From: Maniola hyperantus
Lineage: Eukaryota; Arthropoda; Insecta; Lepidoptera; Nymphalidae
Length of the DNA stretch: 64,000 nucleotides
Assembly: GCF_902806685.2 (NCBI RefSeq)
Contig: NC_048560.1
Location: 3,822,492-3,886,491, forward strand
Direction: 5' to 3'
Within the stretch, counting starts at the first letter, position 1. Each line of letters opens with the position of its first letter. A program made the position numbers and the translations under genes. Positions 10,155 through 20,597 of the stretch are shown here, piece after piece. The notes below the pieces were generated by a model. It made no database searches, was not told the origin of the DNA, and saw only the letters and a list, made by a program, of their open reading frames with translations.

Positions 10155-10212
10155 TTATGAGACACTGGGGACTCAGTGTGTCATAGGTGGTAGATTCCTA
10201 GACAAATAAAAT
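10155..10212 (-). repeat. Short dispersed repeat (TCTAGGAATCTACCACC family)
   Basis: On the minus strand it reads TTTGTCTAGGAATCTACCAC and ends AGTGTCTCATAA. The same sequence occurs at 28976-29052 on the plus strand. Origin unknown. Confidence 0.5.
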
Positions 10213-10664
10213 GGTTCATAAAACAGCCTACTTACTAACATAGTCATAAGCAATTAATTTTATTACTAACAAAATGGATGTAATATTTGAAATAAAGATG
10301 ATATTATATTATTATTATATTCCAAAAGTGTTTCGTCGTTTTTTAGCAAGTCATCACGCAATAATCACATTTTGTTGACTAGTCTACTTAGAAAAGTAAC
10401 AATTCACGTCCCACTAAAAGCGTAGGTATCATAATTTGGGGGATCACGCCAAATGAAATAACCGAGGCTTTAAGAGGGCTCCTTAGATCTTATCAAACCA
10501 ATTTTTCCATCCGATTTGGCCAACGAAGATATTTCGCGCTCAATTCTTGAAGGTCGGCCAATAAAAGGTAGAAAATTGAATTTACGTTCCGTTACGCCGA
10601 GGCAAATTCGCTTTCATCCATTTGCATAATAAAGTAGGCGTTGCCTTGATTCTTAGGTCGCGTT
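10213..10664. other. Low-repeat stretch, no gene seen
   Basis: From about 10440 base composition is balanced (for example GAGGGCTCCTTAGATCTTAT and CGCGCTCAATTCTTGAAGG), and I cannot match it elsewhere in the window. There is no open frame of note. It could hold conserved non-coding sequence; this is inference only. Confidence 0.3.
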
Positions 10665-10679
10665 TATATAAGGAGGCAT

Positions 10680-10890
10680 ATCATTATCATCATCATCAAC
10701 CGATAGACGGTCACTGCTGGACATAGGTTTCTTGTAGGGACTTCCTCCACACGCCACGGTCTTGCGCCGCCCTGGATCCAGCGGCTCCCTGCGACTCGTC
10801 TGATGTCGTCCGTCCACCTAGTGGGGGGTCTTCCAACGCTGCGTCTTCCGGTGCAAGGTCGCCATTCCAGCACCTTGGGACGCCAACGTC
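10680..10890 (-). mobile_element. RTE-like LINE 3' fragment with 15-bp target duplication
   Basis: On the minus strand it encodes VLEWRPCTGRRSVGRPPTRW-like sequence, then a 3' tail with CAGTGACCGTCTATCGG and ATGATGATAATG. It lies between TATATAAGGAGGCAT at 10665-10679 and 10891-10905, a clear 15-bp duplication. It is 5'-truncated; three relatives in the window share this orientation. Confidence 0.8.
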
Positions 10891-10906
10891 TATATAAGGA
10901 GGCATT

Positions 10907-10956
10907 AGGTAGTTTAATTTACCACTGGTTCGGACCAGTGGTAAATTAAACTACCT
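10907..10956. repeat. Perfect 23-bp hairpin with TCGG loop
   Basis: AGGTAGTTTAATTTACCACT plus GGT pairs exactly with the bases after a TCGG loop. The right arm continues into a LINE 3' tail (ACGATTCAAAAGCACTTG), so the left arm looks like an inverted duplicate of LINE tail sequence. Confidence 0.8.
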
Positions 10957-11020
10957 GACGATTCAAAAGCACTTGTAAAAGTTTACTTTAATAGAAATAT
11001 ATTCCATTCTATTCTATTTC
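10957..11020 (+). mobile_element. LINE 3' tail fragment
   Basis: GACGATTCAAAAGCACTTGT and AAAGTTTACTTTAATAGAAA resemble a variant of the LINE end at 7641-8210. An ATTCTATTCTATT run follows. Confidence 0.5.
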
Positions 11021-11137
11021 ATAGTGATGTATTAAATACTAGATAAGGCCTGCTACTTTATCCGTGTGGATTTACTTATTAGGCAAACGTGATATGCGTT
11101 AGCGACCACATTTGGGATAGTATGGATTATAATAAAT

Positions 11138-11576
11138 ACCGGCCAAATGCGAGTCAGACTCGCGCACTGAGGATTCCGTACTACAATCGTATTTTTTTGA
11201 CATTTTGCACGATAAATCACAAAACTATTATGCATAACAAAATAAAAATCTGTTTTAGAATGTACAGGTAAAGCCCTTTCATTATGATATCCCACTTGGT
11301 ATAGTAATCTTAAATTGAAAGTTGAAAATACATATACAACATATAGTATAATACATATTATTTGTTCATGACACACATTTTAACTTTTTTGCGATGTAGC
11401 CACAAATTTACGGTTTTCGGATTTATTCCTTTGCTTGTGATAAAAAAATGAAAAAAAAAACATTCATGATTCTAGGTCAACGGGAAGTACCCAATAGGTT
11501 TTTTTGACAGAGAGACAGATAACAAAGTGATCCTGTAAGGGTTCCTTTTTTCCGTTTGAGGTACGGAACCCCAAAA
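11138..11576 (+). mobile_element. MINE-2-type element, near full length
   Basis: Left tip CGGCCAAATGCGAGTCAGAC, then CTGAGGATTCCGTAC; the right end has the GGGTTCC...GGTACGGAACCCC hairpin and CAAAAA. The (GACA)n tract is short and interrupted (GACAGAGAGACAGATAACA). Confidence 0.78.
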
Positions 11577-11699
11577 AGAAGATGCCTAACACGTATCAGT
11601 CTTTGAAATATGACATCCATTGTGTTCGAGTCCTAAGTATTGTACATAAAGACTACAGTTTGCTTATTGCTAATATAAAAAGGAAACATTAGGACGTCT

Positions 11700-12025
11700 G
11701 GCTTCTGCTCGAGCTCCGAATTATTGGCTCTAGGAATAAGAAAACTGAGGCCAAAGCATGGCCTAAGCCCTAAGTCGTTAGTTATGGCCGACATGCGAGC
11801 AGAACAATAAAGTGTTTTATTTTTACTTTATGTTTTCCTAAGCCTAGTGTATACTTACGTGTATATTTTGACGACCTCCCTGGCGCAGTGGTAAGCTCTG
11901 TTAGTGGGAGGTCCGGGGTTCGAGCTCCGAATGATTGGCTCTAGGAATTAGAAAACTGAGGCCTAAGTCGTTAATTATAGCCGACATGCAAGCAAAAATA
12001 TAAAGTGTTTTATTTTTTCTTTATT
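11700..12025 (+). mobile_element. SINE-T3 tandem dimer
   Basis: Two copies of a unit with GAGCTCCGAATTATTGGCTC, AGAAAACTGAGGCC, GTTATGGCCGACATGC and AATAAAGTGTTTTATTTTT, about 200 bp apart. The second starts with a tRNA-like head (GACCTCCCTGGCGCAGTGGT) and lacks 18 bp that the first has. The shared CCTAAGNCTAGTGTATACT after both indicates that flanking DNA was duplicated too. Confidence 0.68.
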
Positions 12026-12365
12026 TTTTCCTAAGACTAGTGTATACTAGGTGTTACTGTCACCGTCGTGAGCGCACTCCACTTTGAAAACGTGACGTGT
12101 GACAATGACAAAAACTTTAATGTCACGATGACAAAAGTAACCCATGCGCGCTAGCCCTTACTTGCTCATAGCTGTCTATGTCAGCACTCAGCATATCTTC
12201 GTCACTTACCACCAGATGAGATCGGACTTAAGAGCGAACCAACTTCTCATGAAAAAAAAATTAACTACGCCAACATTAAATTAAGCTGCTCAAGTATTTT
12301 CAACGAATACAGCACCCCGATAAAGTTTTTTAAAAGTTTAAAAAACTTCCACTCCAAGAAAGCGT

Positions 12366-12560
12366 CCATTTGCACCGCGAAGTGTTCTAAATTAAAAAAA
12401 AAGAACTGCAATTTTGAATTTCGAATTCGAACGTCAGTCGCCATCGAACCGTGCTAGGATTAGCACGTTTTAATGAAGTGCATTTATTAGATGGCGCCTC
12501 GTAAGCGTAACGAATTTAAATGAATTTCCTCTTTCTCCAGTGAGATTTAAATAAAGGGTA
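12366..12560 (+). repeat. Repeat shared with 24.8 kb
   Basis: CGTTTTAATGAAGTGCATTT followed by AGATGGCG, with a TTTTGAATTTCGAA-like upstream part, recurs inverted at 24780-24960. Family unknown; it has no tRNA-like boxes. Confidence 0.45.
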
Positions 12561-12596
12561 GAGCATCGATCTATTTCATAATAATACTAGATGATG

Positions 12597-12957
12597 CCCG
12601 CGACTTCGTCCGCATGGATATAGGTTTTTAAAAATCCCGTGGGAACTCTTTAATTTTCCGGGATAAAAAGTAGCCTATGTCCTTCCCAGGGATGCAAGCC
12701 ATCTCTGTACCAAATTTCGTTAAATTGGTTGAACAGATGGGCCGTGAAAAGCTAGTAGACAGACAGACAGATAGTCAGGTAGATAGGCTACTTTTTATAC
12801 CAGAAAATTAAAGAGTTCATACGGGATTTGTAGAAAACCTAAATCCACGCGGATGAAGTCGTGGGCATCATCTAGTATAGGTTATTCGGATGAGCTGTGA
12901 AAAGCTAGTTGACAGACAGACAAACATACTTACTTTTGCCTTTATAATATTAGTATG
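12597..12957 (-). mobile_element. Helitron H2a interrupted by an opposite Helitron 3' end
   Basis: The minus-strand H2a element starts near 12957 (CATACTAATATTATAAA) and ends at 12597 (GGGCATCATCTAG). In the middle, 12783-12875 is the 3' end of a plus-strand H2 element ending GGGCATCATCTAG. The two 3' ends face each other and can pair as a foldback. Confidence 0.68.
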
Positions 12958-13027
12958 AAAATATGGATTAGGTATTGTATAGACGGAAATCTGTTTTTGT
13001 TGACATTTTGCCGCTGAAGAAATACAC

Positions 13028-13160
13028 TATTGTAAGGTTCTAAAAGGTCCATTTTTGGGGATCCGTACCCATAGGGAATCAACGGAACTCTATTACTAAA
13101 CTTTCACTGTCCGTCCGTCCATCTGTCTGTCAGCGGGCTGTATCTATCTCGTGAACCGTG
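13028..13160 (-). mobile_element. MINE-2-like fragment, third subfamily
   Basis: GTCCGTCCGTCCATCTGTCT followed by CAGCGGGCTGTATCTATCTC, with GGATCCGTACCCATAGGGAA as decayed tip, matches pieces at 31729-32383, 39988-40110 and 59160-59316. It is cut off where the inverted-repeat segment begins. Confidence 0.55.
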
Positions 13161-13168
13161 ATAGAATA

Positions 13169-15463
13169 TTCGCACTGATGATACAATACTGTCGTAACTC
13201 AAAATATGTCAAATTTGAGATAAGACCATATTCAAACGTAAAATTCAATTCCCTACACGCCAATAATACCGTCGTTAGAATAGTGTAAGAAACAAATAAG
13301 ATATGGCGACATGAGTCAGTGTTCATGATTGACCAACTGTCGTGGTACCCTAACCAATATTGCATCATCTTTAGTTACATCTAAATTCGACGAAAAAGGA
13401 CGTGACACTTTACGGCTTAGACCGCTTTAATTCTAATTGGAACGATATTGTTGAATCAGGTATGTAAAAGTTCAACTATTAATTCGAGTTAATACATTAT
13501 AGCTGATTTAAACCTAAATAGATATTTCTAGTTTGTAGGTGTATTTCTAGTTATTACACTATTATCGATTCACAGAAATGAAATTTAAAATAGTATTTTC
13601 ACTTACGACGTCCTTGTTGGTTTAGAAAGTAATTTTAGACTTAATACTGTTTTGTTGAAACATTTTAAATAGGTTGTTTTTTGTGATAATTTGTTAATAT
13701 TTAAACAAATACTTATTTGTTAATTACAGCATTTAAAATGACGTATTCGAACATATAAATGTAAAAATGAGAATATTGTCATTTACCGGTTTTTTTTTAA
13801 TAATTTTGAGTTACTACATTGTAGGTGACATACAATATTTAAGGTGTTTTACTCAATTAATATTTGTTTTTTTTGTAGAATCAGTATGCATTGTGGGCGA
13901 TTGCTTGTTGATAATATGGTGATAAAAACAACGTCAACCAATCACCAGAAGAAGAAAAACGATTAAGCTATTTTGAAATTGGAAGTCTCAAACTGAATTG
14001 GAAGAATTGGGACTGAAATGGAAGTTGCATATAGAAAAAAATACACAGGCTAATCTCCTTACACTTCCGCAGTACAAAAAATGAATGTTAAAGTATAACT
14101 CATAAATTTCTGATTCGTGGTCACTCTCAAAACGAGGGTGACAGCGTTATAGAAAAGCAAGTAAAGTGCTTCCTTTCATCTGGATCAATCTATCTCCCAC
14201 TAATATTATACCTTAATTCAGACCGCTTAAAAGACAGGACAACCCTATAGAGTCAGTGAAATGACTTATGATAAATTTTTTGACCTTAAATCACTTCAAG
14301 AACAGTAGGGTAGTAATTTTAATGTGAACACGGATAGGAACCAAGTATAATGGCAAGACATTAAGATGTTTGTATGTATATTTTTTATTGCACTACAAAA
14401 ACACAAATAACAGGTTACAAAAAAAGATCTTAAAAAGTAGGTACAAAGATGCTTTGCATTGAAAAGGAACATCCAAGTACTTTTTTCTACAAGACTTCTT
14501 ACGAAGATAAAAATTACTAAAATGTTTTAGTACGTAGTACATGACGAGCTGGAAACCAAACGTTATTATTTTCTGTTGCTTTGACACCAGCATAAACAAT
14601 TAAATCAAAATATAAAAAAGACACGAAAGAACTGCTCGACAAAAATATGATTCCCAGGACCTATTATGAATCATACTTTCGAGATTTGACTGGTTAATTA
14701 TTTTAAGTACTTAAATAAAAAATATTACTGCCATTTTGATGCTAATTATTAGTAACAGACTGGTGTATTAAGTATACTATTATTTGTTTTGCCTAGCTCC
14801 AATTTGGTGAATACGTACAATTACAGTGCAGTTACAAAAATAGCTCATTATTTAAGTAAAACAATAAATATTTTGATTGGCTCTGTTTTTTTGTATTCAA
14901 GACAAATTTTGTTTATTGTTTTGGAAGGTATATTTTGTTATTTTTTGTTGAAAAAGGCACAAATTGGTGAAATAACAATTTGGTTATTACTTTTTATAAA
15001 TAAAAACTGATTATCTGATTGTTTTTTCTTGATTATCTGGTTTTATTTATGAATTTCCAAACCTAAATGTGAAAATTATTATGTTGGAGGGAACTATAAA
15101 ACTTAAAACTAAATTTAAAAATTGTTGTAACTACAAAATTTTACTCAAAACCATACGGAAAAAGTCACCTATTATTTGTAGTAACTCAAAAATTTTCAAC
15201 AATAACTATACAACTAAAAATAATTACTCTTTCTGAAAACTCTTTTTTCAGAAATACAGTCTTAACTCAAAAATTGCGAATTACAGTTACTACTTGTAAT
15301 TTTTAAAATGATTGATAAAAGATAATTGCGTTAATTTTATTTATAAACCTTATAAAGTATTTACTTTTTTATTATTTATAACAGGAAGTGAATAATCAGT
15401 TTTTCGTCGATTCTGAAAAAAGTCATTTTTTGAGTTACGACAGTATTGTATTATTAGTGCGAA
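13169..15463. mobile_element. Candidate 2.3 kb DNA transposon with long TIRs
   Basis: The left end (13169-13206, TTCGCACTGATGATACAATA then CTGTCGTAACTCAAAA) is the reverse complement of the right end (15426-15463) with about two mismatches over 38 bases. A sub-terminal motif, GAGTTACTACA with TAGGTGAC downstream, also occurs inverted at 13806-13831 and 15166-15190. The interior is very AT-rich, without a long frame or a transposase I can see; a LINE tail lies at 14378-14465. I could not settle a target duplication. It is either non-autonomous or a wreck; family not recognised. Confidence 0.6.
14378..14465 (-). mobile_element. LINE 3' UTR fragment
   Basis: On the minus strand, TTTGTACCTACTTTTTAAGA, GTAACCTGTTATTTGTGTTT and GTGCAATAAAAAATATAC match the end of the LINE at 55650-56275. 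It lies inside the 2.3 kb inverted-repeat segment. Confidence 0.65.
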
Positions 15464-15697
15464 TTATGACTTTGGTCATTTTTTCCCGTCTGTTTCTAAT
15501 ATAAAACTTAAATATCTATGTTCTACCCTCGGTTTTGTATCCCGAGTATTATTCAGACCTCTTCTTTCCCTTATCTGGAGGATAGAGACGTTTCATTATA
15601 TCCTTTCGCCTCCTTTTATTTTATCGGCGCCATTCGTCACACTGTTGATTAAGAACTTTTGTTCGAACTCCCTTGGAGTGGACATTTTCTTTAAAAA

Positions 15698-16102
15698 AAC
15701 CGGCCAAGTGCGAGGCAGGCTCGCGCATCGAGGGTTCCGTTCTAGAGTCGTATTTTTTCGTCATTTTGCATGATAAATCAAAAACTATTATGCGTAAAAA
15801 TAAATAAAAACCTGTTTTAGAATGTACAGGTAAAGCCCTTTCATATGATACCCCATTTGGTATAGTAATCTCACAATGAAAGTTGAAAATACTAATTACT
15901 TGTTCAAAACACATTTTAATTATTTTCTTGTGATGCGACCACAAATTCACGGTTTTCATATTTCATTTCTGATAAATTTCATGATTCTATGTCAACGGGA
16001 AGTACCCTGTAGGTTTATTGACAGACCAATAGACAGACAGACAGACAACAAAGTGATCCTATGAGGGTTCCGTTTTTCCTTTTGAGGTATGGAACCCTAA
16101 AA
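15698..16102 (+). mobile_element. MINE-2-type element, near full length
   Basis: AAAACCGGCCAAGTGCGAGG at the left, GAGGGTTCCGTTCTAGAGTC, a GACAGACAGACAGACAACAA tract, and GAGGTATGGAACCCTAAAAA at the right. Chance frames inside (15621-15959, 15876-16064) recur in other MINE-2 copies. Confidence 0.82.
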
Positions 16103-16117
16103 ATCCGCAATTTTTCA

Positions 16118-16216
16118 GTTTCACCGTCCACTTTTAATATAGGTACCTTCAAGTCAAGAGTGAAGAGGTTTTTTCTAGGTAAGCGCTCTCCATCTTCGGC
16201 TGCATCATCACTTCAT
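16118..16216 (+). pseudogene. LINE tail fragment (LGKR family)
   Basis: A decayed frame reads FKSRVKRFFLGKRSPS, equivalent to FKTRVNRHLLGKRVPS in the better copy at 19829-20072, followed by GCTGCATCATCACTTCATGG from the 3' UTR. It is cut by a Helitron fragment at about 16219. Confidence 0.65.
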
Positions 16217-16218
16217 GG

Positions 16219-16281
16219 TTTGAGCTGTGCGTTAATAGATCAGCCAGTCAGTCAGTCAGCTTTTCCTTTTATTATTTATTT
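16219..16281 (-). mobile_element. Helitron H1 5' fragment
   Basis: TTTGAGCTGTGCGTTAATAG with CAGTCAGTCAGTCAGC and CTTTTCCTTTTATT is the 5' end of an H1 element on the minus strand. The 3' half is missing. Confidence 0.6.
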
Positions 16282-16286
16282 AGGTA

Positions 16287-16530
16287 CTAGCTGATGCCCG
16301 CGACTTCGTTCGCATGGATTTAGTTTTTTAAAATCCTGTGGGAACTCCTGTGGGATTTAGTTTTTAAAAATCCTGTGGGAACTCCTGTGGGATCCTGTGG
16401 GATTTTCCGGGATAAAAAGCAGCCTATGCCACTCTCCAGGTCTTGAACTATACCCATGCAAAAAATCACGGCGAACCATTGTTCCGTTGTAGCGTGATTG
16501 AAGGACAAACTATTGAGGGTAAACAATTGG
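16287..16530 (-). mobile_element. Helitron H2b, decayed, with internal short duplications
   Basis: Starts CTAGCTGATGCCCGCGACTT on the plus strand and keeps CGTGATTGAAGGACAAAC. The stretch TCCTGTGGGAACTCCTGTGG is repeated, expanding the middle. The 5' (GTTT)n part is lost. Confidence 0.62.
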
Positions 16531-16555
16531 TTGAAACGTGGGCCTCCTTTTCGGG

Positions 16556-16755
16556 TGCTTAAAGCAATTAAATATTACTTAGTAAAGGAAAACATCGCGA
16601 GAAAACCTACATGTCTGAGAGCTCTATATAGTGTTCTTAGAGGTGTGTAAAGTCTGCCAATCCGCAATTGCACAGCGTAGCAGTGTCCAAAACCCATCTA
16701 AGAGGACACCCATGCTTAGTAGTGAGCCGTCGATGGGTTAATCACGATGAACCTG
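16556..16755 (+). mobile_element. SINE-T1, 5'-truncated and diverged
   Basis: AAACATCGCGAGAAAACCTA, AGTCTGCCAATCCGCA and GAGCCGTCGATGGGTTAATC match the SINE-T1 body. No tRNA head. Confidence 0.62.
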
Positions 16756-17021
16756 CTGATGGGCTTGCTGAACACACCTCCGCTCCGCTTCAATTAAATG
16801 GACAGGCAGCCTAAATTATTCAGTCCGGAAAGCCTTTTGTCAACTATAACAAATATTCAGAATCGGGAAACCCATATTAATAATCAAAAATGCTTGCATC
16901 AGATATTATTTCACAATAGCTTCCAGATTTTCCGTTTTATGGTTTCCACTTTCCTAGTAGTAGATTTCCATTTATTATAGTGAAAAACAATGATTGTTTT
17001 AGTAATGCCAAGTATACACTT

Positions 17022-17627
17022 TTAGGGTTTCGTATCTCTGTTTAAAGAAGCAGAAACCCTTATTGAATCACTCGATTCTGTCTGTCTGTCCATCACAGCT
17101 AATTTTCCCCTAATCTACTGAACCGATTTAAGTTGTAATTGGGTACACATGTTATGAATTACTGTGATCCAAACAAGAATGGTAAATAAATGAAATTTGA
17201 ATACAGAAGTCACTTTTGAAGGGAAAATCAGAAAATTTAAAAACAAGATTAGCAAACTGTACAGTGGGAGTGGGACACATCACATAAAAGGGTTTATTGT
17301 GAGGGTCTCAAATAATTTTATTATAATTTTTTAAAAATAGGGGAAAATACCATTCTCTCTCCTCTCCTCCCTTTTCCCTATTTTATTTAACTGATTTTAC
17401 GCCTCTGGGTTCTAGCCCTTTTCAGTCATTTCCTAAACTAGTGAGCCTAAAACTTAGAAAAAATACACAAAATACTTAGTTCTCTATTTCTAGATTACGG
17501 GAAAACCTATTAGAAATCTATTAGATCTTAAAATAACATGGTAAATCTCTCAATATTGTGCGTACAGACATATTCATCGTATGGAACCCTCTTACCCACG
17601 AATACAACTCGCACTTATCCGGTCTTT
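17022..17627 (-). mobile_element. MINE-2-like element, diverged long copy
   Basis: Left TTTTAGGGTTTCGTATCTCT with GCAGAAACCC hairpin partner and GTCTGTCTGTCC; right GTATGGAACCCTCTTACCCA and GCACTTATCCGGTCTTTTA. The interior differs from the common MINE-2 copies, so this is a separate subfamily or an old copy. Confidence 0.6.
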
Positions 17628-17805
17628 TACTATTAAATGACGACAATGATTTTTATCTCAACAAAGGAAAATAACTAACCTAGTATTATACGGTCGCAAC
17701 AACAGAATCACTTTATAGGCAAACGGCGCGCGGGGCAAAGTTTGAACACATTTCAAACAAAAGCACTTCGAATGCTATTCAGCCTCGGTGCAGATAATAT
17801 CAATA

Positions 17806-18237
17806 AAAACCGGCCAAGTGCGAGTCAGACTCGCGCACTGAGGGTTCCGTACAACAATCGTATTTTATTGACATTTTGCACGATAAATCAAAAACTTGTA
17901 TACCTAAAAATAAATAAAAATCTGTTTTAGAACGTGAAAACAAAGCCCTTTCATAATATTATGATACCCCACTTGGTATAGTAATCTTACTTTGAAAATT
18001 GAAAATAGCAATATTTTTTCATGAACACGTTTTTATTATTTTCTTGTGATGTAACCACAAATTCACGGTTTTCAGATTTTCCCATAATGTCTGCTATAAG
18101 ACCTACCTACCTGCCAAATTTCATGATTCTAGGTCAACGGGAAGTACCCTCTAGGTGTCTTGAAAGACAGACAGACAGACAACGAAGTGATCCTATAAGG
18201 GCTCCTTTTTTCCTTTCGAGGTACAGACCCCTAAAAA
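17806..18237 (+). mobile_element. MINE-2-type element, full length
   Basis: AAAAACCGGCCAAGTGCGAG through GAGGTACAGACCCCTAAAAA, with CAGACTCGCGCACTGAGGGT and GACAGACAGACAGACAACGA. Frames at 17742-17930 and 18021-18254 are shadows of the element. Confidence 0.82.
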
Positions 18238-18490
18238 CGGGGGAAAACTCGTAAAATTTAAATAGGTACACTTTAAAAACATCCGTAGTAAAATGCTTCG
18301 CTTAAGTGTACATATTGGCGTTCCTTAGTATATAAAAAGATATATTTTTGTATTTTATTCTTAATTCTTTATTTTTTGCGTTTACCATGTAATCCACTTA
18401 AAATAATACATGAGGTATATATGAGACCCTGTAAGGGTATAGCAAAATATACATTTTAATTACTAGACAATTCACTCAGCTATGTATCAA

Positions 18491-18702
18491 ATCGTGCTCG
18501 TGACTTCGTCCGCGTGGACTACACAAATTTCGAACCCCTATTTCACCACCTTGGGGGTTAAATTTTCAAAAATCCTTACTTAGCGGATGTCTACGTCATA
18601 ATAGCTATCTGCATGCCACATTTCAGCCCGATCCGTCCAGTAGTTTGAGCTGTGCGTTGATAGATCAGTCAGTGAGTCAGTTTTTCCTTTTATATATTTA
18701 GA
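18491..18702 (-). mobile_element. Helitron H1
   Basis: On the minus strand it begins TCTAAATATATAAAAGGAAA, has a CTGACTCACTGACTGATC tract and the GACGAAGTCACGAGCA end. The CTAG itself is changed (ATCGTGCTCG on the plus strand). T follows the 5' TC end. Confidence 0.7.
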
Positions 18703-18719
18703 TTATGAACGTAACATGT

Positions 18720-19085
18720 CTATGCGCTGCCATAATGTGACATTGGATGTAAAATAGATAACTAATATTCCTAACATTATTTATCAAAAGTTCCCATTTT
18801 ATAGCGGCACTTCAAGCCAACTAAGTAATTTCAGGTGTAAAATTCTCCGAAACGGCTTCAACCCTCCAATTAAGTCGCGGAAAATTGCCAAAGTTGCATT
18901 TCCAAGAGTCGACTTACTTCAAAAAGTGTCACTCTTCAAATCCACACATGAAACCGAATAACGAGCCAAGTTTAAGTACTTAGAATCACTTAGTTCCTAC
19001 TTCGTATCCCTAGTTTCATAATAGAGAATGTTAACCCGGTTTCTGATTTCAATTTGAATTTTCAAACTCTTGACTAGGAGGCTAG
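18720..19085. other. Low-repeat stretch, no gene seen
   Basis: Moderate-GC sequence such as AACGGCTTCAACCCTCCAAT and GAGTCGACTTACTTCAAAAA shows no internal match elsewhere in the window and no long frame. It is a candidate for conserved non-coding DNA only by virtue of lacking repeats. Confidence 0.3.
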
Positions 19086-19141
19086 TTGGAGAGCCCATGG
19101 GATATTTTGAAGAAGTGCTGGAAACTGATTACTTGTAAGGT

Positions 19142-20072
19142 TCTTATGCATTACCTGAATGTGCTCAGGAACTTTTCGATCTTGTCCCCCCTTCACCATT
19201 TTACCACCGCACCGCAAGACGTCGGGCGAGTTTCCATCCTAAAGATCTGTACGCACCTGAGCTGCGCTGCGCGTCGCTTCAGTCCGACTGCAGAAAGCGT
19301 CACTTCGGGCCGCTCACAGTACCTACCGCACTACAACTGCAGTACGCGGCAGCTCGCGTCACTTGCGCGTCACTTCTATGCCCGATCGCGTACGAACAAC
19401 AACGTCGCAAGATGAGTGACATTGAAGAGGGAAAGGGTGGAAGCCGACATCCTAGGGGTTAGGAATTTTGAGGATATACTTTTAAGAACCCGTCATGTGC
19501 CAAAAATTAAAACTACGTTATTTATTTTGAGGTCTATCACGCCTATACATTAAATACTTAACTCGATGCGCGTGTATCTTATCCGAGCGCTGTACGCATT
19601 CTGAAGCGACGCGACGCGCCGCTGGGTATGTCGCACTAGCGTCGCTGCACCGCGCGTCGCTTCGCTGCGCTTCACAATATTCTCCCAGCGGCGACGCGCG
19701 GCAACGCGCGGTGAAGCGCTGTGCAGCGCCGCTCTAGTGCGATGTGCGCCATACAAAATGATAGAAATAATATTTTGACGCTCTGTGCGCAGTGACGCGC
19801 AGCGCAGCTTAGGTGCGTACAGATCTTTATGTCGTCGACATTCTATCTACACGCACGAAACGTTTTGCGTCATCATTCCTCATACGCATGGCTAAGGTTT
19901 GGAATACTCTTCCACGATATGTGTTTCCTACCAATTACAACCCGGATATCTTTAAAACAAGAGTGAATAGGCATCTTCTAGGTAAACGCGTCCCATCTTA
20001 GGCCGCATCATCACTTACCATCAAGTGTGATTGTGGTCAAGCGTTTACCTATAATGAATTTAAAAAAACCTG
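19142..20072 (+). pseudogene. LINE reverse-transcriptase C-terminus split by a TIR element
   Basis: 19152-19239 encodes ECAQELFDLVPPSPFYHRTA and RRRASFHP; 19829-20001 resumes YVVDILSTRTKRFASSFLIR, WNTLPRYVFPTNYNPDIFKT and RVNRHLLGKRVPS stop. This is the C-terminal end of a Jockey-like insect LINE; its 3' UTR has CATCATCACTTACCATCAAG and an A-rich tail near 20070. The 0.59 kb between is a separate TIR element, so this copy is both truncated and disrupted. Confidence 0.78.
19241..19828. mobile_element. GC-rich 588-bp TIR element
   Basis: Left end AAGATCTGTACGCACCTGAG then CTGCGCTGCGCGTC; the right end is its reverse complement with one mismatch over about 34 bases. The interior is rich in CGC/GCG motifs and holds further inverted repeats (GTCGCACTAGCG/CGCTCTAGTGCGAT). 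It interrupts a LINE frame almost exactly between codons. No transposase; superfamily unknown. Confidence 0.75.
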
Positions 20073-20137
20073 TGTATACTAAGCTAGATCATACTGTAAG
20101 CAGATTCGCGAGCTATGAGGTCTATTTTTTTTTAAAT

Positions 20138-20507
20138 AAAAAAACCATCCAAGTTCGAGTCCGAGGGTTCCGTACTACAGTCGTATTTTTTTGACATTTG
20201 CACGATAAATCGAAAACTAATATGCATAACAATAAACAAAAATCTTTTTTTGAATGTACTAGGTAAAACCCTTTCATGTTATATAATATAATACACTAGT
20301 TGATATAGTTATCTTTGAAAATTGAAAATACTAATTATTTGCTCATGAAAACATTTAATTTTTTTCTGTGATGTAACCACAAATTCATGTTTTTCGGTTT
20401 TATTCATTTACTTGTGCTATAAGACCTACCTACCCACCAAATTTTATGGTTCTAGGTCAACGGGAAGTACCCTATAGGTTTTCTTAATAGACAGACTGTG
20501 GCGAACC
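20138..20507 (+). mobile_element. MINE-2-type element, 3'-truncated
   Basis: AAAAAACCATCCAAGTTCGA, GAGGGTTCCGTACTACAGTC and AACGGGAAGTACCCTATAGG are present, but the element stops in the TAGACAGACT tract, where a LINE tail begins. Confidence 0.72.
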
Positions 20508-20597
20508 AGTGGTAGATGCATCCGACTATTCGTAAGTACTTGTTAAAGTTTATTCGAATAAAAAAGATTTTTATTTTTATTTTATTTTAGACAGTAG
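20508..20597 (+). mobile_element. LINE 3' end fragment
   Basis: GCGAACCAGTGGTAGATGCA, CGACTATTCGTAAGTACTTG and TTATTCGAATAAAAAAG, ending in T/A-rich tail, match the 3' UTR of 7641-8210. Confidence 0.72.

Noticed and set aside
15621..15959. 112-residue minus frame and similar frames at 4765-5031, 61105-61350
   Set aside because: They have the same translated text (KTVNLW..HKKI, SYERALPVHSKTDFYLF) because all lie in MINE-2 copies; the element is non-coding and the frames break in most copies.
19550..19756. Arg/Ala-rich 68-residue minus frame
   Set aside because: Its composition is dictated by the GC-rich TIR element; there are no domain features.
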